Below are positions 32,962 through 41,058 of a stretch of DNA of 64,000 nucleotides, in pieces; position 1 is the first letter of the stretch; every line of letters begins with the position of its first letter. Below the pieces are notes generated by a model. It saw only the letters and a program-made list of their open reading frames with translations. It was not told the DNA's origin and made no database searches. The translations under genes and the position numbers were made by a program. This DNA comes from Variovorax sp. OV700 (lineage in GTDB: Bacteria > Pseudomonadota > Gammaproteobacteria > Burkholderiales > Burkholderiaceae_C): assembly GCF_900099805.1 (NCBI RefSeq), contig NZ_FNDR01000011.1, positions 124,001 to 188,000 on the forward strand. Direction: 5' to 3'.

Positions 32962-33798
32962 TCAGTCCGACAACCCCGCCCGCGCCAGCTCCACGTCGAG
33001 CCGTTCCTTCGCGTCCACGGGCAGCAGTGCCGCGGCTTTTTCGTACAACTGCGTGGCCTCGCGCAGGCGCGCGTCGCCGTGCAGCATGAGCAGCGCGCGG
33101 CCGTATTCCATCAGCGCGCTGGGCGAGTGGGGATGCAGCTCGAGCCCGCGCTCGAACAGCTCGACCGACATCTCGGCGCGCACGCCGTACGTCATGCGGC
33201 CGACCAGCGCACCCACCTTGTCGATCACCTCGGCATGGAAGGCGGCCAGGGCGATGTGCGCGTCGGCATGGTCCGGCTGCAGTTCAATCACCTGTTCCAA
33301 GGCGCCCTTGAGCTTGCTGCCGAGGCCCTGCGCCAGCGCGCGCGCCACGCTGATTCCCTGGCTGTAGCGGCCGAGCGCATAGGCCTGCCAGTAGAGCGCG
33401 TGACAGTTGCCGGGCTCTGATGCAACCTGCGCGGCGGCGCGCTCGATGACCTGGCGGAACATCGAAAGCCGGACCGATTCGCGCGGCTCCAGGTAGTTGG
33501 CATAGATGGCGGTGGCCTGGTTGGCCAGCACCAGGCCTTCTGCGCCGTGCAGCAGGCCGAGCGCGGCGGCGCGCTGGAACTCCCCGTTGTGGTACAGCAA
33601 CCAGCCTTCGGCCAGCGGGTGTCCCTCGGCCGGCGGCGGCAAGGGGTGGCCGGCGTGCAGGCGGGGCCAATGCACAAGCAGGCTCCGCGCGTCGTAGCGC
33701 GGCACGTCGGCATAGGGCAGCGGCGTCCAGGGGTCCGCTGTCGTGCCAACCGGGCTGGCGGACATCAGCGAGAGCGGCTTGAAGTCTGGATGGGGCAT
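32962..33798 (-). CDS. Tetratricopeptide-type hypothetical protein
   Basis: A 278-residue protein. The first half (to about residue 90) has no recognised domain. The rest is helical with TPR-like pairs: E-G-W-L-L-Y-H-N-G-E-F-Q-R-A-A, then L-K-G-A-L-E-Q-V-I-E-L-Q-P-D-H-A-D-A-H-I-A-L, and L-F-E-R-G-L-E-L-H-P-H-S-P-S-A-L-M-E-Y-G-R-A-L. TPR arrays bind other proteins. There is no signal peptide. It lies 3 bases downstream of the TetR regulator on the same strand, so the two form an operon. Function unknown. Confidence 0.8.
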   Translation of the reverse strand: MPHPDFKPLSLMSASPVGTTADPWTPLPYADVPRYDARSLLVHWPRLHAGHPLPPPAEGHPLAEGWLLYHNGEFQRAAALGLLHGAEGLVLANQATAIYANYLEPRESVRLSMFRQVIERAAAQVASEPGNCHALYWQAYALGRYSQGISVARALAQGLGSKLKGALEQVIELQPDHADAHIALAAFHAEVIDKVGALVGRMTYGVRAEMSVELFERGLELHPHSPSALMEYGRALLMLHGDARLREATQLYEKAAALLPVDAKERLDVELARAGLSD

Positions 33799-33801
33799 GG
33801 T

Positions 33802-34512
33802 CTAGGACTGGGCTGCCAAATCGACTGGCGCGGCCGGAGGCGGCGCGCTGTCCGCATCATCGCCGCTGTAGGCGTGGCTCAGTGTCAGCAAATGCCGCCG
33901 CTGTTCAGGGCCGAGGTAGGGTGCGAGCAACTGAAGCGCGTGCCGGCCGCCGCGCATCAGCGCCCCCTGGGCATGGGCGGGTTCCAGTGCCTCGCGCGGG
34001 TTGCGCACGTATTCGTAGCTGAGCCAGTAGGTCAGCACCACCACCATGCTCTGGGCGAGCGTGTCGACTTCGTGCGCGTCGATCTCCAGGTGCCCGGCCC
34101 GGCTCAACCCCGCGATGAGCACGCGGATGGCGCGTGCCTTGTTCTTGAGCACGAGCTGGAACTGGGTTTCGAGATGCCGGTTCTTGCTCAGCAGGTCGTT
34201 CAGGTCGCGATAGAGAAAGCGATAGCGCCAGATTAGCTCGAACAGGCTGTGCATGAAGAACCAGGCGTCTTCCACATCGTGCACGCCTTCGCTGGCATGC
34301 AGGAGCTCGTTGAGTTCGGCCTCATAGCCTTCGTAGAGCTTGTTGATCAGCTCTTCCTTGGCGGGGTAGTGGTAGTAGAGATTGCCGGGACTGATGTTGA
34401 GCTCGCCCGCCACCAGCGTGGTGGAGACGTTCGGCTCGCCGAAGCGGTTGAACAGCTCGAGTGCGGCTTCGAGAATGCGTTGCGCTGTGCGGCGTGGCGC
34501 CTTCTTGGCCAT
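33802..34512 (-). CDS. TetR family transcriptional regulator
   Basis: A 236-residue regulator. The helix-turn-helix (about residues 10-56) reads I-L-E-A-A-L-E-L-F-N-R-F-G-E, then T-T-L-V-A-G-E-L-N-I-S-P-G-N-L-Y-Y-H-Y-P-A-K-E, a typical TetR DNA-binding domain. The C-terminal ligand domain has W-R-Y-R-F-L-Y-R-D-L-N-D-L-L, seen in regulators of fatty-acid or PHA genes. The intergenic region towards the phasin gene holds an imperfect inverted repeat (CCCGTTTGT at 34520-34528, ACAAACCGGG at 34564-34573, one bulged base) and a TAGAGT hexamer, possibly its own control site. It may control the phasin gene, the TPR gene, or both. Confidence 0.9.
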   Translation of the reverse strand: MAKKAPRRTAQRILEAALELFNRFGEPNVSTTLVAGELNISPGNLYYHYPAKEELINKLYEGYEAELNELLHASEGVHDVEDAWFFMHSLFELIWRYRFLYRDLNDLLSKNRHLETQFQLVLKNKARAIRVLIAGLSRAGHLEIDAHEVDTLAQSMVVVLTYWLSYEYVRNPREALEPAHAQGALMRGGRHALQLLAPYLGPEQRRHLLTLSHAYSGDDADSAPPPAAPVDLAAQS

Positions 34513-34636
34513 GTCAGTCCCCGTTTGTCTTTTGAGGACACTCTAGCGTATGTGCACCGCACCACAAACCGGGAGGGCCATGTTTTTGCGGCGCCGCAGT
34601 TGTGCGCCGCCGCAAAAAGGAAGCTCGAGGCGGCGG

Positions 34637-35143
34637 TCAGCCAGCCTTGCCGCTGCGCCGAACGGTCTTCTTGGTGGCCGCCGCCGCGGGTGCCGCGCTG
34701 CGGCCAGCCGTCTTGCGGCTCGCGGTGCGCGTGGGAGCGGTGGTGCTCTTGCCTTGCATGCGCTGCAGCTCGGCCTCGAGGGCTGCCACGCGCGCCAGCA
34801 GCGCGGCATGGTCGGCGGCCGAAGGCAGGCCGAGTTTCTCGAGGGCGCGCGCCACGCGCTCTTCGAAGATGTTCTCGAGCTTGCCCCACTGACCTGCCGC
34901 CTTGGTGCCGAACTCGCTCGCAAAGCCGGCCATGCGCGTTTGCGCCTGGGCCAGTGTTTCTTCGGCGGCTGCCTGGGTTTTCTTCTGCATGCCGGCGCCG
35001 TCTTTCACCAGCGCCTCGAAAGCCTTGCTGCCTTCCTGCTGCATCTTGGCAAAGGCGCCCAGCCCCGCCAGCCAGATCTGTTGCGCGGAATCCTTGATGC
35101 GGTCGGAGCCCTTGTTGCCGTGATCGTCGTCCTGGGTAGCCAT
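34637..35143 (-). CDS. Phasin, PHA granule-associated protein
   Basis: A 168-residue phasin. The N-terminal part (I-W-L-A-G-L-G-A-F-A-K-M-Q-Q-E-G-S-K-A-F-E-A-L-V) is the phasin amphipathic helix. A Leu-rich coiled coil follows (A-A-L-L-A-R-V-A-A-L-E-A-E-L-Q). The last 45 residues are Ala/Lys/Arg/Thr-rich (A-T-K-K-T-V-R-R), resembling histone-like tails that bind DNA, as in PhaF/PhaM-type proteins. It would coat polyhydroxyalkanoate granules and may link them to the nucleoid for partition. The TetR gene lies downstream on the same strand, 124 bases away. Confidence 0.92.
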   Translation of the reverse strand: MATQDDDHGNKGSDRIKDSAQQIWLAGLGAFAKMQQEGSKAFEALVKDGAGMQKKTQAAAEETLAQAQTRMAGFASEFGTKAAGQWGKLENIFEERVARALEKLGLPSAADHAALLARVAALEAELQRMQGKSTTAPTRTASRKTAGRSAAPAAAATKKTVRRSGKAG

Positions 35144-35244
35144 GCGAATGTTCCTATGAAAACTATCGGGCTACTTTAGCCGCTCGGCGCCCTCCCCGTT
35201 AGAGCTTCATGTCTACCAATCGAGCCAATCGGGGCTGCAAGCCG

Positions 35245-35691
35245 CTAGGCTTTTCCAGCAGCGCGGCTGGCTTCCAGGTGGGTCTTGGCCCGTTCGGCCA
35301 GCGCCATTTCACCCGGTGTGCCGGGCACGAAGGGCTGCACCGGAAGCGGCCGGCCGTGCGAATCGACCGAGACGAAGACGATCAGGCATTCGGTGGTCTT
35401 GTCCATGGTGCCGCCCTTCATGTCGCCGCTGCGCACCTCGACCGAGATGTTCATGCTGGTGGTGCCGGTGTAGGCCAGCCGGGCCTCGACCTCGACCAGG
35501 TCGCCGATCATGATCGGGTGGTGAAAGCGGATGCTGCCGATGAAGGCCGTCACGCAATAACGCTTGGCCCAGCTGGTGGCGCAGGCGTAGCCGGCTTCGT
35601 CGATCCATTTCATGACGGTGCCGCCATGGACCTTTCCGCCGAAGTTGACGGTGCTCGGCTCGGCCAGAAAACGAAGGGTGATGGAAGACAT
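35245..35691 (-). CDS. Acyl-CoA thioesterase, YciA-like hotdog protein
   Basis: A 148-residue single-hotdog thioesterase. The N-terminal segment N-F-G-G-K-V-H-G-G-T-V-M-K-W-I-D-E-A-G-Y has the catalytic Asp and the Gly-rich turn of the YciA/BACH group, and a G-T-T-S-M-N-I-S-V-E-V segment follows. It hydrolyses acyl-CoA to free acid and CoA in the cytoplasm. The ATG at 35691 is chosen because homology begins there. CATAAT upstream on the minus strand may be its -10 box. It adds to the set of acyl-CoA-handling genes in 31-36 kb (CoA-transferase, acyl-CoA-binding protein, phasin). Confidence 0.92.
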   Translation of the reverse strand: MSSITLRFLAEPSTVNFGGKVHGGTVMKWIDEAGYACATSWAKRYCVTAFIGSIRFHHPIMIGDLVEVEARLAYTGTTSMNISVEVRSGDMKGGTMDKTTECLIVFVSVDSHGRPLPVQPFVPGTPGEMALAERAKTHLEASRAAGKA

Positions 35692-35786
35692 GCGCCGCCT
35701 TTTTCGTGGGCTGATGGGTGGGAACCCCAATTATGCGAGCGGCCGGCCCCTGGCCGGTTCGCCGCCGGTCGCCATGGCACGCACGT

Positions 35787-36683
35787 TCAGCCGCCGCCGA
35801 ACAGTTCCGCCAGCGTGAGCCGGAGCCAGGCGTTGCCGGCGTCGGCATGGAAGCGCTCGTGCCAGTGCTGCTTGACGGCGTAGGCCGGCAGCTCGAAGGG
35901 CGGCTCCAGCAGCTTCACCGGTTCCTGCGTGGCCAGCACCTTGCCGAGGATGCTGGGCACGATCACGATGAGTTCGGTGTGCGCCACGATGCGCGCCACG
36001 CTCAGGAAGCTCGAAAGACTGGTCACCACGTTGCGCTTGACTCCCAGCCGGGCGATGGTCTTGTCGACGATGGCATGGCCCGTGCCCGATGACGCCACCA
36101 CGGCGTGTGCCTCGGCCTCGAAGCGCTTGCGCGTGAGCCGCTCGCCGATGCGCGGATGGTTGCGTGCCGCCAGGCAGACGAAGTCCTGCATGAAGAGCGT
36201 CTGCTGGTAGAAGCCCGCGTCCAGTTGCGGCATGAAGCCGACGGCCAGGTCGACCGAGCCGTCCTCCAGCCGGCGCGCGCTTTCGGTGGAAATGATCTCG
36301 GTCTCGATGCGCACCCCCGGCGCCGCATGCCGCAAATGGCCGAGCAGCCCCGGCAGCAGCACCACTTCGCTGATGTCGGTCATGCAGATGCGAAAGCTGC
36401 GTGCCGCGGTGGCGGGGTCGAAGCTGGCGCGCCCGCCCTTGGCCCGGTTCAGCCGGTCGAGGATCTCCTGCACCAGCGGCTGGATCTGCCGTGCATAGGG
36501 CGTCGGCTCCATGCCGCGCGAGGTGCGCACGAACAGTTTGTCGCCGAAATGCGCGCGCAACCGGGCCAGTGCGGTGCTGGCCGCCGACTGCGCAATGCCG
36601 AGCCGCTCGGCCGCGCTCGACACGTTGGCCGTCTTGTAGACCTCGTCGAGCACCCGCAGCCATTCGAGATCGAGCTGGGCCAT
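35787..36683 (-). CDS. LysR family regulator of the gentisate operon
   Basis: A 298-residue LysR-type regulator. The N-terminal winged helix reads L-R-V-L-D-E-V-Y-K-T-A-N-V-S-S-A-A-E-R-L-G-I-A-Q-S-A-A-S-T-A-L-A-R-L-R. The C-terminal effector domain follows from about residue 95. The form Q-L-D-L-E-W-L-R-V-L-D-E-V resembles NagR/NahR-type regulators of naphthalene/salicylate and gentisate pathways. It is divergent from the gentisate 1,2-dioxygenase gene (136 bases apart) and most likely activates it with an aromatic acid as inducer. The ATG at 36683 has AAGGAG upstream. Confidence 0.92.
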   Translation of the reverse strand: MAQLDLEWLRVLDEVYKTANVSSAAERLGIAQSAASTALARLRAHFGDKLFVRTSRGMEPTPYARQIQPLVQEILDRLNRAKGGRASFDPATAARSFRICMTDISEVVLLPGLLGHLRHAAPGVRIETEIISTESARRLEDGSVDLAVGFMPQLDAGFYQQTLFMQDFVCLAARNHPRIGERLTRKRFEAEAHAVVASSGTGHAIVDKTIARLGVKRNVVTSLSSFLSVARIVAHTELIVIVPSILGKVLATQEPVKLLEPPFELPAYAVKQHWHERFHADAGNAWLRLTLAELFGGG

Positions 36684-36695
36684 GAAAACAACTCC

Positions 36696-36762
36696 TTGCC
36701 GTCACTACTATCAAAAAATAAGATCAAGGCTATCGCCCTGCCTCCATTGCGCCAATAGTAGT
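36696..36762 (+). promoter_or_regulatory. Promoter and inverted repeat between lysR and the gentisate operon
   Basis: TTGCCG (36696-36701), 17 bases, TAAGAT (36719-36724) is a plausible sigma70 promoter for the rightward operon. ACTACTAT (36704-36711) lies in its spacer and its perfect inverse ATAGTAGT at 36755-36762 lies downstream of the start site. This fits binding by the divergent LysR protein, perhaps with looping. Confidence 0.5.
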
Positions 36763-36819
36763 ACCGGTGGAAGATCGCCGTTTTCCGGAGACAACGGCCA
36801 CGCGAAGGCCGGAACCGCC

Positions 36820-37905
36820 ATGAATCCCACTGCCAAGAAACTTGCCGCCACCGCGCCCGCCAACGCCGCGGAGCGCCGCGGCTACTACGAGCGCATCCGT
36901 CCGCTCCACCTCACGCCGCTGTGGGAGTCGCTGCATGCGCTGGTGCCGCGCGAGCCCAGCACGCCCTGCGTGCCGGCGCTCTGGCGCTATGACGAGATCC
37001 GCCCGCTGCTGATGGAGTCGGCGGACCTCATCAACGCCGAGGAAGCCGTGCGCCGCGTGCTGGTGCTCGAGAACCCCGCGCTGCCCGGCAACTCGTCGAT
37101 CACGCAGTCGCTCTACGCCGGCCTGCAGCTCATCATGCCGGGCGAGGTGGCGCCCTCGCACCGCCACGTGCAGTCGGCTTTGCGCTTCATCGTCGACGGC
37201 AAGGGGGGCTACACCACGGTGGGCGGCGAGCGCACCACCATGTACCCGGGCGACTTCATCATCACGCCGTCGTGGGCCTGGCACGACCACGGCAACGAGG
37301 GCGTCGGCGGCACGGCGGAGCCGGTGGTCTGGCTCGACGGGCTCGACATTCCGATGCTGCGCTTCTTCGATGCCGGCTTTGCCGAGAACGACGACGCCAA
37401 GGTGCAGCACGTGGCGCGCCCCGAGGGCAACAGCCTGGCGCGCTTCGGCCACAACATGGTGCCGGTGCGCCATGACCACGTGTCGTCCACCTCGCCGATC
37501 TTCAACTACCCCTACGCCCGCAGCCGCGAGGCGCTGGCCCTACTGCAGAAGCAGGAAGCGCCCGATGCCTGGCTGGGCCACAAGCTGCGCTACATCAATC
37601 CGCTGACCGGCGGCGCGCCGATGCCCACCATCGGCACCCAGCTGCAACTGCTGCCCAAGGGCTTTGCGGGCAAGACGCACCGCGCCACCGACGGCACGGT
37701 CTACAGCGTGGTCGAAGGCCGGGGCAGCGCCGACATCGCGGGCCAGCGCTTCGAGTTCGGGCCGCGCGACACCTTCGTCGTGCCTTCGTGGGCGCCGCTT
37801 CGCCTGTCGGCGACCGGCGAAGACGTGGTGCTTTTCAGCTTCTCCGACCGTCCGGTGCAACAGGCGATGGGCATCCTGCGCGAAGCCTTCCTCGACGAGG
37901 CCTGA
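36820..37905 (+). CDS. Gentisate 1,2-dioxygenase
   Basis: A 361-residue ring-cleavage dioxygenase with two cupin domains. The N-terminal Fe(II) site is S-H-R-H (H114, H116), with a further His in W-A-W-H-D-H-G-N-E (155/157). A second cupin covers residues 250-345. It opens 2,5-dihydroxybenzoate (gentisate) with O2 to maleylpyruvate. It is the first gene of an operon with a fumarylpyruvate hydrolase, a 3-hydroxybenzoate hydroxylase-type monooxygenase and two Bug receptors. The ATG at 36820 gives the usual length and is preceded by a weak purine-rich site. The cluster shows no maleylpyruvate isomerase gene. Confidence 0.93.
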   Translation: MNPTAKKLAATAPANAAERRGYYERIRPLHLTPLWESLHALVPREPSTPCVPALWRYDEIRPLLMESADLINAEEAVRRVLVLENPALPGNSSITQSLYAGLQLIMPGEVAPSHRHVQSALRFIVDGKGGYTTVGGERTTMYPGDFIITPSWAWHDHGNEGVGGTAEPVVWLDGLDIPMLRFFDAGFAENDDAKVQHVARPEGNSLARFGHNMVPVRHDHVSSTSPIFNYPYARSREALALLQKQEAPDAWLGHKLRYINPLTGGAPMPTIGTQLQLLPKGFAGKTHRATDGTVYSVVEGRGSADIAGQRFEFGPRDTFVVPSWAPLRLSATGEDVVLFSFSDRPVQQAMGILREAFLDEA

Positions 37906-37975
37906 GAGCCGGCCGGACTTTTTTCTTTTCTTGCTTTGCATTGACCCTGTGCCGCCGCGCGCGGCAGGAGCCTTC

Positions 37976-38680
37976 ATGTCCTTCGTCTTCACGCCTCCTT
38001 CCATCGTCGGCCTGCCCATTGCCGGTTCGAGCGACTTGTTCCCGGTGCGCCGGGTCTACTGCGTGGGCCGCAACTACGCGGCGCATGCGCGCGAGATGGG
38101 CTTCGACCCCGACCGCGAGCCGCCGTTCTTCTTCTGCAAGCCCAACGACGACGCCTCCGTGGTGCCCGTGGCCGAAGGTGAAACCGGCGCCATTCCGTAC
38201 CCGCCGCTCACGAGCAGCTACCACTTCGAAGCCGAGCTGGTGGTCGCGATCGGCAAGGGCGGCAAGGACATTGCGGTGGAGCGGGCGGCCAGCCACATCC
38301 ATGGCTATGCCGTGGGCCTGGACATGACGCGCCGCGACCTGCAGATCAAGATGCGCGAGCAGGGCCGCCCGTGGGAGATCGGCAAGGCCTTCGACTTCTC
38401 GGCGCCCATTGCGCCGCTACGCACGCTCGCCGACGTGGGCGAGATCAATGCCGGTGCCATCACGCTCGAGGTCGACGGCCAGGTGCGCCAGAGCAGCGAC
38501 ATCACGCACCTGATCTGGTCCGTCAACGAGGTGATTGCCAATCTCTCGACGCTCTTCACGCTGCAGCCCGGCGACCTGATCTTCACGGGCACGCCCGAAG
38601 GCGTGGGCGCGGTGAAGCCCGGCCAGACCCTCAAGGTGAGCATCGACAAGCTCCCCTCGCTTACCGTGCGAATCGACTGA
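37976..38680 (+). CDS. Fumarylacetoacetate hydrolase family protein, probable fumarylpyruvate hydrolase
   Basis: A 234-residue FAH-family hydrolase. The family segments are C-V-G-R-N-Y-A-A-H-A-R-E-M, F-F-F-C-K-P-N-D, Y-H-F-E-A-E-L-V-V-A-I-G (metal ligands E-x-E) and T-G-T-P-E-G-V-G-A-V. In the gentisate pathway this type (NagK) cleaves fumarylpyruvate into fumarate and pyruvate. Some relatives act on maleylpyruvate directly. The ATG at 37976 has an AGGAG ribosome-binding site, 70 bases after the dioxygenase gene. No isomerase gene is present nearby, so direct cleavage of maleylpyruvate is possible. Confidence 0.92.
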   Translation: MSFVFTPPSIVGLPIAGSSDLFPVRRVYCVGRNYAAHAREMGFDPDREPPFFFCKPNDDASVVPVAEGETGAIPYPPLTSSYHFEAELVVAIGKGGKDIAVERAASHIHGYAVGLDMTRRDLQIKMREQGRPWEIGKAFDFSAPIAPLRTLADVGEINAGAITLEVDGQVRQSSDITHLIWSVNEVIANLSTLFTLQPGDLIFTGTPEGVGAVKPGQTLKVSIDKLPSLTVRID

Positions 38681-38705
38681 TCGAGCATTGCGAAGAGGCC
38701 CCACC

Positions 38706-39959
38706 ATGAGCACATCTCCCCCGAAGAATCCCCCCACCGTTCTGCTCGTCGGCGGCGGCATCGGCGGCATGGCGGCCGCGCTGGCGCTCGCGCGCCTCGG
38801 CGTTTCCATCGACCTGCTGGAGCAGAGCGCCACCATCGGCGAGATCGGCGCCGGCCTGCAGCTCGGCCCCAATGCCTTCGCCGCGCTCGACGCACTGGGC
38901 GTGGGCGAGGCGGTGCGCCAGAGTTCGGTGTTTACCGACAGGCTCGTGATGATGGACGCGGTCGATTGCGGCGAAGTGGCCTCCGTGCCTGTGGGCGAGG
39001 CATTTCGCGCGCGCTTCAAGAATCCGTATGCGGTGAGCCACCGCGCCGACCTGCACGGCGCCATCCACGAGGCGGTGAAGCAGCATCCGCTGATTCGCTT
39101 TCATACGTCGGCCCAGGTCGAGTCCATCGATATCGGCACGGGCAAGGCGCAAGGCGTGGTCGCCACCACGCGCGACGGCCGCCGCTTCGAGGCCGACGCC
39201 ATCGTGGGTTGCGACGGCGTGAAATCGGTCGTTCGCGCCAGGCTCGTCGGCGACGAGGCACGCGTCTCGGGCCACGTGGTGTACCGCGCCGTGGTGCCGG
39301 TGGCCGACATGCCCGCCGACCTGCGCTGGAACGCGCCCGTGGTCTGGGCCGGCCCCAACTGCCACCTGGTGCACTATCCGCTGCGCCATGGCGAGCTGTA
39401 CAACCTGGTCGTCACCTTCCACAGCCGCGACAAGGAAAAGTGGGGCGTGTCCGAAGGCAGCAAGGAAGAAGTGCTCTCGTACTTCGATGGGGTGCATGCG
39501 CGCCCGCGCCAATTGCTCGACCGACCCACGTCGTGGCGCCGCTGGAGCACGGCGGACCGCGATCCGGTGGAGCGCTGGAGCGAAGGCCCCGCCACGCTGC
39601 TCGGCGACGCGGCGCATCCGATGATGCAATACCTCGCGCAGGGTGCTTGCATGGCGCTCGAAGACGCGGTGACGCTGGGCGCTGCGGTGCAGGCCTGCGA
39701 TTTCGACATGCCCGCCGCCTTCAAGCTCTATGAGGCCGCGCGCATTCCGCGCACCGCCCGCGTGGTGCTGTCGGTGCGCGAGATGGGCCGGCTCTATCAC
39801 GCCAAGGGCGTGGAACGTCTTGTGCGCAACAGCCTCTGGGTGGGCCGCACGCCCGAACGGTTCTACGATGCGGTCGAATGGCTCTATGCCTGGCGGCCCG
39901 AGCATTGCCTGGACGATGCGCGACCGGGCTGCTCGGCCGCGGTGATTTCGGCGCACTGA
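38706..39959 (+). CDS. FAD monooxygenase, probable 3-hydroxybenzoate 6-hydroxylase
   Basis: A 417-residue class A flavin monooxygenase. Features in order: the dinucleotide-binding G-G-G-I-G-G-M-A-A-A (about 20-30), the D-G motif G-C-D-G-V-K-S-V-V-R, and the FAD-ribityl motif G-D-A-A-H-P-M-M-Q-Y with Q-G-A-C-M-A-L-E-D. It uses NAD(P)H and O2 to hydroxylate an aromatic acid. Beside gentisate dioxygenase, the likely reaction is 3-hydroxybenzoate to gentisate (as in NagX/MhbM); salicylate 5-hydroxylation is normally done by a multicomponent oxygenase and is less likely. The ATG at 38706 has AGAGG upstream. Confidence 0.9.
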   Translation: MSTSPPKNPPTVLLVGGGIGGMAAALALARLGVSIDLLEQSATIGEIGAGLQLGPNAFAALDALGVGEAVRQSSVFTDRLVMMDAVDCGEVASVPVGEAFRARFKNPYAVSHRADLHGAIHEAVKQHPLIRFHTSAQVESIDIGTGKAQGVVATTRDGRRFEADAIVGCDGVKSVVRARLVGDEARVSGHVVYRAVVPVADMPADLRWNAPVVWAGPNCHLVHYPLRHGELYNLVVTFHSRDKEKWGVSEGSKEEVLSYFDGVHARPRQLLDRPTSWRRWSTADRDPVERWSEGPATLLGDAAHPMMQYLAQGACMALEDAVTLGAAVQACDFDMPAAFKLYEAARIPRTARVVLSVREMGRLYHAKGVERLVRNSLWVGRTPERFYDAVEWLYAWRPEHCLDDARPGCSAAVISAH

Positions 39960-40019
39960 ATCGAACGGATTTCTTCCACCATCACCATTCGAGGCCACAG
40001 GCCCAGGAGACAAAGGACC

Positions 40020-41003
40020 ATGAACAACAAAATTTCACGCGCACTGTGGACCGGGCTCATCGCCTTGTCGGCCAGCACCGGCGCCCTGGCGCAGGCCAGC
40101 GACTTCCCGAGCAAGCCCGTGACGCTGGTCACGCCTTTCGCAGCCGGCAGCGGGCCAGACGCGGTGCTGCGGATGGTGTCCGACAAGCTCTCGCGCCTGT
40201 GGAACCAGCGTGTGGTGATCGACAACAAGCCCGGCGGCGGCGGCTTCATCGCCATCGACCAGGCGCGCCGCGCAGCACCCGACGGCTACACGCTGCTGCA
40301 GCTGGACAGCGAGCACATTGCCGCGCTGCCGCACCTGTACAAGTCGCGCAACTTCGTGACGCTGCAGCACTTCGACCCCGTGGCCTCGCTGTTTCGCACG
40401 CCTTTCTTCGTGGCCGTGTCCAGCGAGTCGAAGTACAAGAACATGAGCGACCTGATCGCCGACGCCAAGGCCAACCCCGAAGCCATCGTCTACGGCTCGT
40501 GGGGCGTGGGCAGCCCGGGCCACTTGGGCGCACAGCAACTGGAGGCGCTCACGGGCATCCGCATGCGGCATGCGCCGTACCGCGAGGTGTCGCAGCTGTT
40601 CTCGAACGTGGGCACCGGCGACGTGCCATGGAGCTTTGCCAGCATTCCTTCGAGCCAGGGCATCTACAAGGCCGGCAAGCTGCGGTACCTGGCCATCGCC
40701 GCACCCAAGCGCATTCCGCAGCTCCCCGACGTGCCAACCATGGCCGAAGCGGGCGGGCCGGCCTCGCTCGAGGTGAACTCCTTCGTCTCGCTGCTTGCGC
40801 CCAAGGGCGTGCCGGCGGCGGTCAAGGCCAAGATCAACGCCGACGTGGCCAAGGTCATTGCCGACCCCGAAATCCGCGCCCGCTTCGACACCTTCGCATT
40901 TGAGCCGCTGGCCTGGTCGCCCGAGGAGATCGAGCGCAACGCCGAGGCCAAGTCCAAGGTCTATGGCGAACTGGTGCGCCGGGGCAACATCAGCCTCGAA
41001 TAG
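40020..41003 (+). CDS. Bug family (TctC-like) receptor 1
   Basis: A 327-residue periplasmic receptor with a signal peptide ending in G-A-L-A-Q-A. It is followed by the Bug core F-P-S-K-P-V-T-L-V-T-P-F-A-A-G-S-G-P-D-A and the V-I-D-N-K-P-G-G-G-G segment. Bug proteins bind organic acids and deliver them to TctAB carriers or act as sensors. In this operon the ligand is probably 3-hydroxybenzoate or gentisate. The ATG at 40020 has AGGAG. It follows the hydroxylase gene by 60 bases. The Gly-rich substrate loop has the usual Asp (G-P-D-A), which fits a carboxylate bound through main-chain contacts. Confidence 0.93.
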   Translation: MNNKISRALWTGLIALSASTGALAQASDFPSKPVTLVTPFAAGSGPDAVLRMVSDKLSRLWNQRVVIDNKPGGGGFIAIDQARRAAPDGYTLLQLDSEHIAALPHLYKSRNFVTLQHFDPVASLFRTPFFVAVSSESKYKNMSDLIADAKANPEAIVYGSWGVGSPGHLGAQQLEALTGIRMRHAPYREVSQLFSNVGTGDVPWSFASIPSSQGIYKAGKLRYLAIAAPKRIPQLPDVPTMAEAGGPASLEVNSFVSLLAPKGVPAAVKAKINADVAKVIADPEIRARFDTFAFEPLAWSPEEIERNAEAKSKVYGELVRRGNISLE

Positions 41004-41058
41004 CGGCTGCGATCAGTACCATTACGTTTTTTAACAGTCTTCTTTTTCACCTTCTTCC

